Source: a virus
Direction: 5' to 3' (one strand)
Virus record (IMG/VR): IMGVR_UViG_3300021197_000784
Coordinates: 1-43,257 of that record
DNA: 43,257 nucleotides
A model generated the notes under the pieces. It saw nothing but the letters and a program-made list of their open reading frames with translations, searched no databases and was not told where the DNA came from. Shown one piece after another: positions 7,127 to 15,411 of this stretch. Each line of letters opens with the position of its first letter. Position 1 is the stretch's first letter. The position numbers were made by a program, and so were the translations under genes.

Positions 7127-9547
7127 ATGGCAGAGTCTGGCATTAAAAGTTATTTCCCGAGTCAAACTGTAAGCGATGCTGAGAAGCTTAGCTATGAATA
7201 TGGTTTAAAAGTAGGTAAAGCTATAGAGCAGGAGTGGTTCAACAATGATAGAAGTTCTAATAGATATAGAACTAATCATAATAATTTTCATAATTTAAGG
7301 TTGTATGCAAGAGGCGAACAATCTATACAAAAATATAAGGATGAGTTGTCTATAAATGGTGATTTGTCCTATTTAAATTTAGACTGGAAACCAGTTCCGA
7401 TTATTTCTAAGTTTGTAGATATAGTTGTAAATGGAATTGCTGAAAGAACATACGATATAAAGGCTTATTCTCAAGATCCTTTTGGTATAAAACAACGAAC
7501 AGAATATATGGAATCTATAATCAGCGACATGCAAGCCAAAAGCTTTAACGATGCTGCTATGGAAGATTTCAATGTTGATCTTTACAAAAATAAAAAGAAA
7601 GATTTACCAGAATCTGAAGAAGAACTATCGCTTCACATGCAATTGAGTTATAAACAAGCTATAGAGTTAGCAGAAGAACAAGCTTTAAATGTTTTATTTG
7701 ATGGTAATAATTACGAGTTGATAAAGAAAAGGTTTTACTATGATTTAACGGTATTAGGTATCGGCGCTGTTAAAACGAACTTTAACACGTCTGAAGGAGT
7801 TACTATAGATTACGTTGATCCAGCAAATCTTGTATACTCTTATACAGACTCTCCTAATTTTGAAGACATATATTATGTTGGTGAAGTAAAAAGTATCCCG
7901 GTAAACGAATTAGCAAAACAATTTCCTCATTTGTCTGAAAGTGATCTTGAAGATATAATGAAAAATAAATCTAATAATAGATCTAATTATAACTCAAGAC
8001 ATAGTTACGATAAAGAAGACAATAACACTATTCAAGTTTTGTACTTCAACTATAAAACCTATATGAACGAGGTCTATAAAATGAAAGAAACTGGAACTGG
8101 AGCTGATAAGATTATACCCAAAGATGATTCGTTTGATCCTCCACAAGATAAAGAAGGTGGATATAGTAAGATGCTAAGATCTATTGAGTGTCTTTATGAA
8201 GGCGCTATGATACTTGGTACAGAAAAGCTGCTTAAATGGGAGATGTCAAAAAACATGATGCGTCCTAAAAGTGATTTTACTAAAGTTAAAATGAATTATA
8301 GTATTGTAGCCCCTAGAATATATGATGGTAGAATTGATTCGTTAGTAAAGCGTATAACAGGTTTTGCTGACATGATTCAGTTGACACATTTAAAGTTACA
8401 ACAAGTAATGTCTCGCATGGTTCCAGATGGTGTTTACTTAGATGCTGACGGTTTAGCTGAAGTTGATTTGGGTAATGGAACAAACTACAACCCGCAAGAA
8501 GCTTTAAACATGTTCTTTCAAACTGGATCCGTCATAGGTAGATCATTTACAAGTGAAGGTGATATGAACCCAGGTAAAGTACCTATTCAAGAAATTACAT
8601 CTGGATCTGGTGGTAATAAAATGCAAGCTCTTATTGGTAACTACAATTACTACTTACAAATGATAAGAGATGTAACCGGGCTTAACGAAGCTAGAGATGG
8701 TAGTATACCAGATAAAAATGCTTTAGTTGGAGTTCAGAAATTAGCAGCCGCTAATTCAAACACGGCAACTAGACATATATTACAAGCTGGTTTATTTTTA
8801 ACGGCTGAGACGGCTGAGTGCTTATCACTTAGAATATCTGATATCATAGAGTATTCACCAACTAAAGACGCTTTTATACAGGCAATAGGTACACACAACG
8901 TTGCTACATTAGAAGAAATGAAAAACCTTCATTTATATGACTTTGGTATATTTTTAGAGTTAATGCCAGATGAAGAAGAAAAAGGCATTTTAGAAAATAA
9001 TATTCAAATGGCTTTACAGCAACAAACTATAGAGCTAGAGGATGCTATCGATCTTAGGGAAATAAGGAACGTTAGGTTAGCTAATCAACTTCTTAAAATA
9101 CGTAGAAAAAAGAAGATGGATAAAGATCAGGCTATGCAACAGCAAAACATGCAACAACAAGCCCAGCTTAATCAACAATCAGCACAAGCAGCAGCTCAAG
9201 CCGATGTTCAAAAGAACCAGGCATTGAATGCTGGTAAAGCAGAGTTACTACAAATGGAAGCTCAAGTAGAATCTCAAAGAATGATGCAAGAGGTTCAAAT
9301 GAAAAAAGAGTTAATGGCTTTGGAGTTTCAATACAACATGCAACTTAAGGGCGTTGAAGTTGATGGTATAAAAGACAGGGAAAAGCAAAAAGAAGATCGT
9401 AAAGACGAAAGAACAAAAATACAAGCAACACAACAATCAGAGATGATTGAGCAAAGAAATAGTGGTAAACCGCCTAAAAACTTTGAGTCCGCAGGTAATG
9501 ATATACTAGGTGGAGGATTTGATTTAGGTTCGTTTGACCCTAGGTAG
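7127..9547 (+). CDS. portal protein
   Basis: This 806-aa protein lies directly between TerL and the scaffold/capsid genes. The first ~600 residues have the portal pattern: an N-terminal helix with YGLKVGKAIEQEW, WKPVPIISKFVDIVVNGI (about 86-103), GIGAVKTNF and VDPANLVYSY in the clip/wing, and a long central helical part. The last ~170 residues are a Gln/Met-rich and charged helix (MQQQNMQQQAQLNQQ, about 664-678, then KKELMALEFQYNMQLKG), likely a barrel or crown that reaches into the head. It would form the dodecameric ring through which DNA passes. About 800 residues fits the large portals of Bacteroidota podoviruses. Confidence 0.85.
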   Translation: MAESGIKSYFPSQTVSDAEKLSYEYGLKVGKAIEQEWFNNDRSSNRYRTNHNNFHNLRLYARGEQSIQKYKDELSINGDLSYLNLDWKPVPIISKFVDIVVNGIAERTYDIKAYSQDPFGIKQRTEYMESIISDMQAKSFNDAAMEDFNVDLYKNKKKDLPESEEELSLHMQLSYKQAIELAEEQALNVLFDGNNYELIKKRFYYDLTVLGIGAVKTNFNTSEGVTIDYVDPANLVYSYTDSPNFEDIYYVGEVKSIPVNELAKQFPHLSESDLEDIMKNKSNNRSNYNSRHSYDKEDNNTIQVLYFNYKTYMNEVYKMKETGTGADKIIPKDDSFDPPQDKEGGYSKMLRSIECLYEGAMILGTEKLLKWEMSKNMMRPKSDFTKVKMNYSIVAPRIYDGRIDSLVKRITGFADMIQLTHLKLQQVMSRMVPDGVYLDADGLAEVDLGNGTNYNPQEALNMFFQTGSVIGRSFTSEGDMNPGKVPIQEITSGSGGNKMQALIGNYNYYLQMIRDVTGLNEARDGSIPDKNALVGVQKLAAANSNTATRHILQAGLFLTAETAECLSLRISDIIEYSPTKDAFIQAIGTHNVATLEEMKNLHLYDFGIFLELMPDEEEKGILENNIQMALQQQTIELEDAIDLREIRNVRLANQLLKIRRKKKMDKDQAMQQQNMQQQAQLNQQSAQAAAQADVQKNQALNAGKAELLQMEAQVESQRMMQEVQMKKELMALEFQYNMQLKGVEVDGIKDREKQKEDRKDERTKIQATQQSEMIEQRNSGKPPKNFESAGNDILGGGFDLGSFDPR

Positions 9548-9575
9548 AATTTATTAATTATTATTATATTATATT
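9548..9575 (+). promoter_or_regulatory. A/T leader shared with the leader at 12271
   Basis: The 28 bases before the scaffold gene are pure A/T and end in ttatattatattATG. The leader before the gene at 12300 is nearly the same (ttattaatttatattatattatattATG). No Shine-Dalgarno sequence is present. They may be unstructured initiation regions or contain part of a late promoter. I see no convincing Bacteroidota -33/-7 pair. Confidence 0.3.
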
Positions 9576-10733
9576 ATGGAAGAAGAAAATGAAAAAGTAG
9601 TCGAAGAGACTACTCAAGAAACGACTGAACAAGTTGATGAAAGTAAATTTGAATCTGCTGGTGACGATAGCGTTATAAAAGTAGATTTAAACGCACCTCC
9701 ACAAGAAAAAGTAGAAACTGAAGTTGTGGCAGAAGAAAAAAATGAAGAAGTAGAAGCGGTGACAGAAGTTACTGAAGAGACAGAAACACAACCGGAAGCT
9801 GAAACACAAGAAACTCCAGTATTAGAAGAGATTACTGAAGAGGAAGTAGAAGAAGTTGAAGAACAAATCGAAGAAGCTGTTGCTGAAGCTGAGGCCACTG
9901 GAAAACCAATACCAGAAAATATCCAAAAGTTAATGGACTTTATGGAGGACACTGGAGGAGATTTAAGTGATTATGTTAAGCTTAACCAAGATTATTCAAA
10001 GTTAGATGATCAAAATCTATTACACGAATACTACAAGCAAACAAAACCTCATTTAAATAACGAAGAAATTAACTTCCTTATGGAAGATACATTCTCTTAC
10101 GACGAAGATGTAGACGACGAAAGAGATATACGTAGAAAGAAATTAGCGCTTAAAGAGCAAGTTGCCAGCGCTAAAAGCCACCTAGACGGGCAAAAGTCTA
10201 AATACTATGACGAAATCAAAGCTGGAAGCAAACTTACGGGTGAGCAACAAAAAGCAATTGATTTCTTTAATAGGTACAACAAGGAGTCAGAAGCAACTCA
10301 AAAAACAGTTAAAACAAACTCTGATATTTTTACACAGAAAACAAACAATGTTTTCAATGACAAGTTCAAAGGTTTTGAATATAACGTCGGTGACAAGAAA
10401 TACAGGTTTAATGTAAACAATGCTGAAGAGGTTAAAAACACTCAGAGCGACATAAGCAATTTCACCAAAAAGTTTTTGGATAAGAACTCTGCTTTAACAG
10501 ACGCTAAGGGTTATCATAAATCTCTGTACACAGCAATGAATGCGGACGCTGTTGCGAAACACTTTTACGAACAAGGAAAAGCTGATGCTATGAAAAATAG
10601 TATTGCTAAAGCCAAAAACGTTGACATGAACCCAAGACAAAGTCATGGGAAAATTGAAGCGGGTGGTGTAAAGGTAAGAGTGTTAGGTAATGATGCTAAC
10701 GACTTTAAGTTTAAAATAAATAAAAACAAATAA
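9576..10733 (+). CDS. capsid scaffold-like protein
   Basis: This 385-aa protein sits between the portal and the capsid protein. The first ~110 residues are extremely Glu/Val/Thr-rich (EEVEEVEEQIEEAVAEAEA), giving a long acidic coil. Then come helical segments (SKLDDQNLLHEYYKQTKP, IRRKKLALKEQVASAKSHL) and a basic, soluble C-terminal domain ending FKFKINKNK. Low-complexity acidic coiled coil with a basic C terminus directly before the capsid gene is the classical scaffold arrangement, in which the basic tail contacts the capsid protein. No protease motif is visible. Sequence families of scaffolds are too variable for a firmer name. Confidence 0.7.
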   Translation: MEEENEKVVEETTQETTEQVDESKFESAGDDSVIKVDLNAPPQEKVETEVVAEEKNEEVEAVTEVTEETETQPEAETQETPVLEEITEEEVEEVEEQIEEAVAEAEATGKPIPENIQKLMDFMEDTGGDLSDYVKLNQDYSKLDDQNLLHEYYKQTKPHLNNEEINFLMEDTFSYDEDVDDERDIRRKKLALKEQVASAKSHLDGQKSKYYDEIKAGSKLTGEQQKAIDFFNRYNKESEATQKTVKTNSDIFTQKTNNVFNDKFKGFEYNVGDKKYRFNVNNAEEVKNTQSDISNFTKKFLDKNSALTDAKGYHKSLYTAMNADAVAKHFYEQGKADAMKNSIAKAKNVDMNPRQSHGKIEAGGVKVRVLGNDANDFKFKINKNK

Positions 10734-10753
10734 CAATTTAAAAAAAATTTAAA

Positions 10754-12226
10754 ATGGCAATTACAGCAGGAGATAATTTAAACAGTGTTGCAACTTCTAC
10801 TCAGATGACGTTAGTTAATAACTATATTGACTTTACGGCGGCTGGTACAGCAGGTTGGGCACAGCAATACTTGCCTGACTTGATGGAAAAAGAAGCTGAG
10901 GTGTTTGGTAATAGAACAATTTCAGGATTCTTATCGCAAGTTGGAGCAGAAGAGGCAATGACCTCAGACCAAGTAATCTGGTCGGAACAAGGAAGATTAC
11001 ACTTAAGTTACAATGGTACATTAGATGTATCAGCTAATCAAATTACTATCGGTACTGATTTAGATGGTAACGCTGGAGCGGCAGCTCACGGTATTAGAGT
11101 TGGTGATACTATATTAGTATCTAGCTCTCGTGATGGAGCAACTACACAGTGTTACGTTAAAACTAGAACAGCTGGTGCTGCTACTATCGTGGCTTTACCT
11201 TACAAAGCTGCTCTTATGTCTGACGCAGCTGCAGGTACACTTACTGATGGTAGTTGTACTGTTATGGTATATGGATCTGAATTCGCGAAAGGTACTAGCG
11301 GGCAAACGTCTTCTAACGAGCCAGTTCACAAAAGTTTTACTAACAAGCCAATTATTTTAAAAGACTTCTATCAAATTAATGGATCTGATGCGTCTCAAAT
11401 TGGTTGGGTTGAGATCTCTGGTGAAGATGGTCAAAACGGTTACTTATGGTACTTAAAAGCTGAGGGTGATACTAGATCTCGTTTTTCTGATTACGTTGAA
11501 ATGTCAATGGTTGAATCCGTTAGAGCTCTAGCAGCTTCTACAATTCACGATGATGCGGTTTATGGTGGTGGTTCAGCTTCGTCTGTTATCGCTAACACGG
11601 ATCCTGGGACTGAAGGTTTATTTGCAGCTATCGAAGATAGAGGTAATATGACTTCAGGCGTTACAGGTGTTAATGCTGCTACTGATTTAGCTGAGTTTGA
11701 TGCTATCTTAGCTGAGTTTGACAAGCAAGGTGCTATTGAAGAAAACATGATGTTTGTAAACAGATCTACTTCGCTAGCGATGGATGACATGTTAGCTTCA
11801 ATGAATTCTTACGGAGCTGGTGGTACTTCTTACGGAGTATTTGACAACTCTGAAGATATGGCATTAAACTTAGGTTTTTCTGGTTTCAGAAGAGGTTCTT
11901 ATGACTTCTATAAAACTGATTGGAAGTACTTAAACGACAACGCTACGAGAGGTGGTGCTGTTGAAGCTTCTAGTGCAATTAGAGGTGTTGTTATACCAGC
12001 AGGTGTATCTACAGTTTATGACCAACAATTAGGAAAGAATCTTAAGAGACCTTTCTTACACGTTAGATATAGAAAAGGTCAAACGGAAGACAGAAAAATG
12101 AAGACGTGGATTACTGGTTCAGTTGGAGGGAATATTACAACTGATCTAGATGCAATGAACGTACATTATTTATCTGAAAGATGTTTAGTAGTACAAGGTG
12201 CAAACAACTTCATGTTAATGAACTAG
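10754..12226 (+). CDS. major capsid protein
   Basis: This 490-aa protein begins MAITAGDNLNSVATST after an A-rich leader and is followed by a strong terminator. Gene order (TerL, portal, scaffold, this gene) and length fit a HK97-fold capsid protein; about 490 aa is also typical of crAss-like capsid proteins. Features include LMEKEAEVFGNRTISGFLSQ (about 37-56), an Asp/Gly/Thr-rich beta region (about 90-190), a central AEFDAILAEFDKQGAIEENM helix (about 313-332), and a C-terminal LSERCLVVQGANNFMLMN. The codon choice looks regular, as expected for the most expressed gene. It would assemble on the scaffold around the portal. Fold assignment is inferred from context and size. Confidence 0.8.
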   Translation: MAITAGDNLNSVATSTQMTLVNNYIDFTAAGTAGWAQQYLPDLMEKEAEVFGNRTISGFLSQVGAEEAMTSDQVIWSEQGRLHLSYNGTLDVSANQITIGTDLDGNAGAAAHGIRVGDTILVSSSRDGATTQCYVKTRTAGAATIVALPYKAALMSDAAAGTLTDGSCTVMVYGSEFAKGTSGQTSSNEPVHKSFTNKPIILKDFYQINGSDASQIGWVEISGEDGQNGYLWYLKAEGDTRSRFSDYVEMSMVESVRALAASTIHDDAVYGGGSASSVIANTDPGTEGLFAAIEDRGNMTSGVTGVNAATDLAEFDAILAEFDKQGAIEENMMFVNRSTSLAMDDMLASMNSYGAGGTSYGVFDNSEDMALNLGFSGFRRGSYDFYKTDWKYLNDNATRGGAVEASSAIRGVVIPAGVSTVYDQQLGKNLKRPFLHVRYRKGQTEDRKMKTWITGSVGGNITTDLDAMNVHYLSERCLVVQGANNFMLMN

Positions 12227-12243
12227 CACAATTATTTTAAAGA

Positions 12244-12275
12244 GACTGGGATTAATTTCCCAGTCCCTTTATTTT
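12244..12275 (+). terminator. intrinsic-type terminator after the capsid gene
   Basis: An 8-bp perfect stem (gactggga 12244-12251 with tcccagtc 12258-12265) closes a 6-base loop and is followed by ccctttattttt. It lies 18 bases after the capsid stop codon, the most GC-rich spot in the surrounding gap. Termination here, or partial readthrough, would let capsid mRNA exceed that of downstream genes, as the terminator after gene 10 does in T7. Confidence 0.8.
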
Positions 12276-12299
12276 TATTAATTTATATTATATTATATT
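12276..12299 (+). promoter_or_regulatory. A/T leader between terminator and next gene
   Basis: Only ~25 pure A/T bases separate the terminator from the next ATG, so any promoter restarting transcription would have to overlap this tract or the terminator. The sequence nearly repeats the leader at 9548. I see no recognisable -33/-7 elements, so readthrough is the simpler explanation. Confidence 0.25.
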
Positions 12300-13139
12300 A
12301 TGGCAAAGAAAAAAGAAACAAAAAAGGTTGCAGAACCTTTAATAGAAAAAGACTTCGAAGAAGTTGAAACACCGGTTATGGAAAAACCAAAACCAAAAAA
12401 AGTTGAACCAAAAAAATCTAGTTGGGAAGTTAAAGATAGACAATATTATCTAACAGGTGGTCTAAGTCCTCTAAGTTATATCATTAAATCATCAAACATA
12501 TATTGGTTTGACGAGAAAAAAGGATACGAAAGAGAAATAAAAATTACTTCAAATCAAAGAACTCCTTTTGTTGATGAGATGGTGGGTGATCAAAGACTAC
12601 AACATGTTATATTTAGAAACGGAACTTTATTTGTACCTAAAAACAAAGTTATTTTACAAAAAATACTATCACTGTACCACCCAGACAAAGGGAGAAAGTT
12701 TCACGAGAAAGACTATCAACAAGAAGCGGTTAGTGATATACATGTATTGGAAACAGAAATATCAGCACTAAACGCCGCTCAATCTATAGATATAGATATG
12801 GCAGAAGCTGTTATGCGCGTGGAGTTAGGTTCTAAGGTGTCAGAGATGAGCTCTAAAGAACTTAAAAGAGATTTACTATTATATGCTAAAAGAAACCCAG
12901 GTTTGTTCTTAGAACTAGTAAATGATGAAAATGTTGTACTTAGAAACTTTGGTATTAAAGCAACTGAAATGGGGATATTAAAATTATCTTCTGATCAAAG
13001 AACTTTTTCATGGGGTTCTAATGATAGAAAGTTGATGAACGTTCCTTTTGATGAGCATCCTTACTCAGCTTTGGCCGCTTGGTTTAAAACTGACGAAGGC
13101 ATGGAGATCTACTCTAACATAGAGAAAAGATTGAATTAA
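12300..13139 (+). CDS. head/neck-region structural protein (279 aa), unknown family
   Basis: The first ~45 residues are a Lys/Glu/Pro-rich disordered tail (KPKPKKVEPKKSSWEVKDRQ). The rest looks globular: YYLTGGLSPLSYIIKS and IYWFDEKKGYEREIKITSNQ form a beta region (about 51-82), then FRNGTLFVPKNKVILQKILS, then a helical C-terminal part with SKELKRDLLLYAKRNPGLFL and RNFGIKATEMGILKLS. No catalytic motif. It sits between the capsid and neck genes, and similar proteins in this slot of Bacteroidota phages are usually virion or head-completion components; this is by position only. The first ATG after the terminator is used. Confidence 0.6.
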   Translation: MAKKKETKKVAEPLIEKDFEEVETPVMEKPKPKKVEPKKSSWEVKDRQYYLTGGLSPLSYIIKSSNIYWFDEKKGYEREIKITSNQRTPFVDEMVGDQRLQHVIFRNGTLFVPKNKVILQKILSLYHPDKGRKFHEKDYQQEAVSDIHVLETEISALNAAQSIDIDMAEAVMRVELGSKVSEMSSKELKRDLLLYAKRNPGLFLELVNDENVVLRNFGIKATEMGILKLSSDQRTFSWGSNDRKLMNVPFDEHPYSALAAWFKTDEGMEIYSNIEKRLN

Positions 13140-13146
13140 TCTAACT

Positions 13147-13183
13147 GTAGATGCGGTCGCTCTACGGGGCGATCGTAAACTAC
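13147..13183 (+). ncRNA. GC-rich stem-loop between genes
   Basis: The 58-base gap before the 63-aa gene folds as gtag/ctac (13147-13150 with 13180-13183) stacked across a small internal loop on tgcggtcgc/gcgatcgta (13152-13160 with 13169-13177, two G-T wobbles), with an 8-base loop tctacggg. It is conspicuously GC-rich in an AT-rich genome but has no T-run, so it is not a standard intrinsic terminator. It may be an RNA processing or stability element. Confidence 0.5.
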
Positions 13184-13197
13184 AAATATAATCTACT

Positions 13198-13389
13198 ATG
13201 AATAAACAAAATTTAAGAAACTATACTCGAAAATCCCAAGGATTAGGAGACACAATACATAAATTCACATCAATTACAGGTTTAGATAAAGTGGCACAAG
13301 GTTTGTCAACAAGACTAACTGGAAAAAAAGATTGTGGATGTAACAAAAGAAGACAAGCTTTAAACCAAGCTTTTCCTTATAAAAAATAA
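13198..13389 (+). CDS. 63-aa CxC-motif protein
   Basis: This small basic protein has KKDCGCNKRRQALNQAFPYK at its C terminus (Cys46 and Cys48). A DCGC-K-R-x-x-LN-x-x-FPY tail is one I associate with small proteins in Bacteroidota phages, beside virion genes. The N-terminal half has LRNYTRKSQGLGDTIHKFTS, an amphipathic helix. With only two cysteines, metal binding would need a dimer or partner. Function is unknown. It follows the stem-loop at 13147 and precedes the neck gene by five bases. Confidence 0.6.
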   Translation: MNKQNLRNYTRKSQGLGDTIHKFTSITGLDKVAQGLSTRLTGKKDCGCNKRRQALNQAFPYKK

Positions 13390-13394
13390 ACATA

Positions 13395-14102
13395 ATGATA
13401 AGTATAGATACTGTATATCAAAAAGTTTTGGCGCTAGCCAACAAAGAGCAAAGGGGTTATATAACACCTTTAGAGTTTAACTTATTAGCCAACCAAGCAC
13501 AAGAGCTAATATTTGAGCAGTATTTTTATGACTTAGATCAATTTAAAAGAAGGGATACAGACGAAACATCTTTTTCGGATATGGTAGAATTGATTGAAAA
13601 TAAGTTAACTGAATTTACTAGTATTGAGGTTGTGAGTAACGGTAACACATATCCAAACAACTATAGAATCGGTAGAATATTTGTTTTTGATGTTGATACT
13701 AATATGAATTATGAGGTGAAGCGTGTTGAAATGAATGAGATTAGAAACTATCTAGGTTCTGAATTTCACATGATGGGTTTAAAACAAAACCCAGTATACC
13801 ACAAGAGTAACGAAGTAACTTTTGATATAGAAGTATATAATCACGAAGGATTAGTAAATGGCACGGGTGTTACCTGTGAAGTGATAGATCGCCCTGTAAA
13901 AGTTGAATGGGGTTATGATGTGATAGCAGAAAAAGCTTTGTATAACGCAAGTAGAGCCACTGACTTTCAATTACACGCTTCGGAAGAAACAGAGTTAGTA
14001 TTCAAAATATTAGAATTAGCTGGTATTGTAATTAACAAAGTTGGACTAGTGCAAACAGCGGCTCAAGAAGATGCTAAGAAAATTCAATCTGAAAAACAAT
14101 AA
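13395..14102 (+). CDS. head-tail connector/neck protein
   Basis: This 235-aa protein starts MISIDTVYQKVLALANKEQRG and continues ITPLEFNLLANQAQELIFEQYFYDLDQFKRRD, a helical N-terminal region I associate with a conserved neck protein of Bacteroidota and marine phages. The C-terminal half is beta/alpha with VKRVEMNEIRNYL, VEWGYDVIAEKALYNAS and a final helix. In crAss-like genomes the analogous slot holds a P22 gp4-like tail tubular (ring) protein, the likely role here: closing the portal after packaging. The next gene follows by four bases and is the expected partner. Confidence 0.6.
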   Translation: MISIDTVYQKVLALANKEQRGYITPLEFNLLANQAQELIFEQYFYDLDQFKRRDTDETSFSDMVELIENKLTEFTSIEVVSNGNTYPNNYRIGRIFVFDVDTNMNYEVKRVEMNEIRNYLGSEFHMMGLKQNPVYHKSNEVTFDIEVYNHEGLVNGTGVTCEVIDRPVKVEWGYDVIAEKALYNASRATDFQLHASEETELVFKILELAGIVINKVGLVQTAAQEDAKKIQSEKQ

Positions 14103-14106
14103 ATAA

Positions 14107-15408
14107 ATGGCATTAACACAATCACAGCAAGCTTATTACGATGGAGACAACTTTGGTGGATACCAAGTTACATCATTACAAACTATTATTGATAACTTCT
14201 TAGCCACGTATGTTGGTGAGGGCAAGTTGTTACAAAACACTCTAGCGGCTGATGTAAGTTTTCACGCCCACAGAGCCTTACAAGAATTAAGTTTTGATAC
14301 TTTAAAATCCTGTAAGTCTCAAGAGATAGAAGTTGCACCGTCTTTAATCATGCCACTGCCTCAAGATTACGTAAACTACGTTAAATTGTCTTGGGTAGAT
14401 TCTTCTGGTATAAAACACATAATATATCCTACTAGCAAAACAAGTAATCCAACGCCTATATTACAAGATGCGGATGGTGATTATAAAATAACAACCGTGG
14501 GCACATTGGTAGTTGGAACTGATACAATAACACTAGATTCTTCTTACGCTAATATAACTGTGGGTATGAACGCTCACGCTCCTAGTATTACTCCTGGATC
14601 TACTGTTTTAGCAACATCTACAGTCAGTGGCGTTACCACTATTACGATATCCAGTCTTGCTGCTGACACAGCTACTGAGAGTGTAGTTTTTTATCCGGCT
14701 GACGGTAGCATACAGCAACAACCATCATCCTCTGAAATACTAACAGGTTTATCTTGGGTTGGTTTTGACAACAAAATAACAGCCGCTTCTACAGGTGATG
14801 CTAGTAAAATCACCGTTGGAATGCTGATATCCCACGAGGACTTTGCTGTTGGAACTACTGTTATCGATGTTAATGGTACTCAGATTACGGCTTCTACAAA
14901 TTCTCTTAATACAGAAACTTCTGGAAATGCTAACTTCGTATCTTATGAACTAATATCAGATACTTGGTCTAGCTACAAATCAGCAACGCCATCTGAAAAC
15001 AATAATGACGACTATGAAGATGATACTTATTGGCCAGCGGAAGGATCAAGATTTGGATTAGATCCGCAGCACGCTCAAGTTAATGGTTCTTTTTATATGG
15101 ATTGTAGCGCTGGAAAAATTCATTTTAGCTCTAATATTTCTGGAAAAACTGTAATCTTAGAATATATAAGTGACGGACACGGAACTACAGAAGAAATGGT
15201 TGTCCATAAATTTGCTGAAGAAGCGATGTACAAGTGGATAGCTTACGGGTGTTTATCCGCTAGAATTGATGTTCCAGAATACGTTATCAATAGATATAAA
15301 AAAGAAAGATTTGCTACGACTAGAAAAGCAAAACTAAGGCTTTCTAATGTTAAATTAGAAGAGCTTACTCAAATTTTAAGAGGTAAATCGAAACAAATAA
15401 AACACTAA
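14107..15408 (+). CDS. neck/tail adaptor protein with inserted repeat domain
   Basis: This 433-aa virion protein has ends resembling a conserved phage neck family. The N terminus has TSLQTIIDNFLATYVGEGK and SFHAHRALQELSFD. The C terminus has LDPQHAQVNGSFYMD, VILEYISDGHGT, VHKFAEEAMYKWIAYG and a basic RKAKLRLSNVKLEELTQILR helix ending KSKQIKH. Between them, about residues 130-284, sit two copies of a beta-rich unit with ITVGM, then G(S/T)TV, then TTITIS or TQITAS. They look like an insertion into the conserved frame. I infer a short-tail adaptor that joins the neck ring to the giant tail protein encoded next. The stop is three bases before that gene. Confidence 0.65.
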   Translation: MALTQSQQAYYDGDNFGGYQVTSLQTIIDNFLATYVGEGKLLQNTLAADVSFHAHRALQELSFDTLKSCKSQEIEVAPSLIMPLPQDYVNYVKLSWVDSSGIKHIIYPTSKTSNPTPILQDADGDYKITTVGTLVVGTDTITLDSSYANITVGMNAHAPSITPGSTVLATSTVSGVTTITISSLAADTATESVVFYPADGSIQQQPSSSEILTGLSWVGFDNKITAASTGDASKITVGMLISHEDFAVGTTVIDVNGTQITASTNSLNTETSGNANFVSYELISDTWSSYKSATPSENNNDDYEDDTYWPAEGSRFGLDPQHAQVNGSFYMDCSAGKIHFSSNISGKTVILEYISDGHGTTEEMVVHKFAEEAMYKWIAYGCLSARIDVPEYVINRYKKERFATTRKAKLRLSNVKLEELTQILRGKSKQIKH

Positions 15409-15411
15409 TAC

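Noticed and set aside
9614-9952. Reverse-strand open frame rich in Ser and Thr
   Set aside because: It is the complement of the Glu-rich scaffold N terminus; GAA/GAG repeats read backwards give Ser-rich frames without stops.
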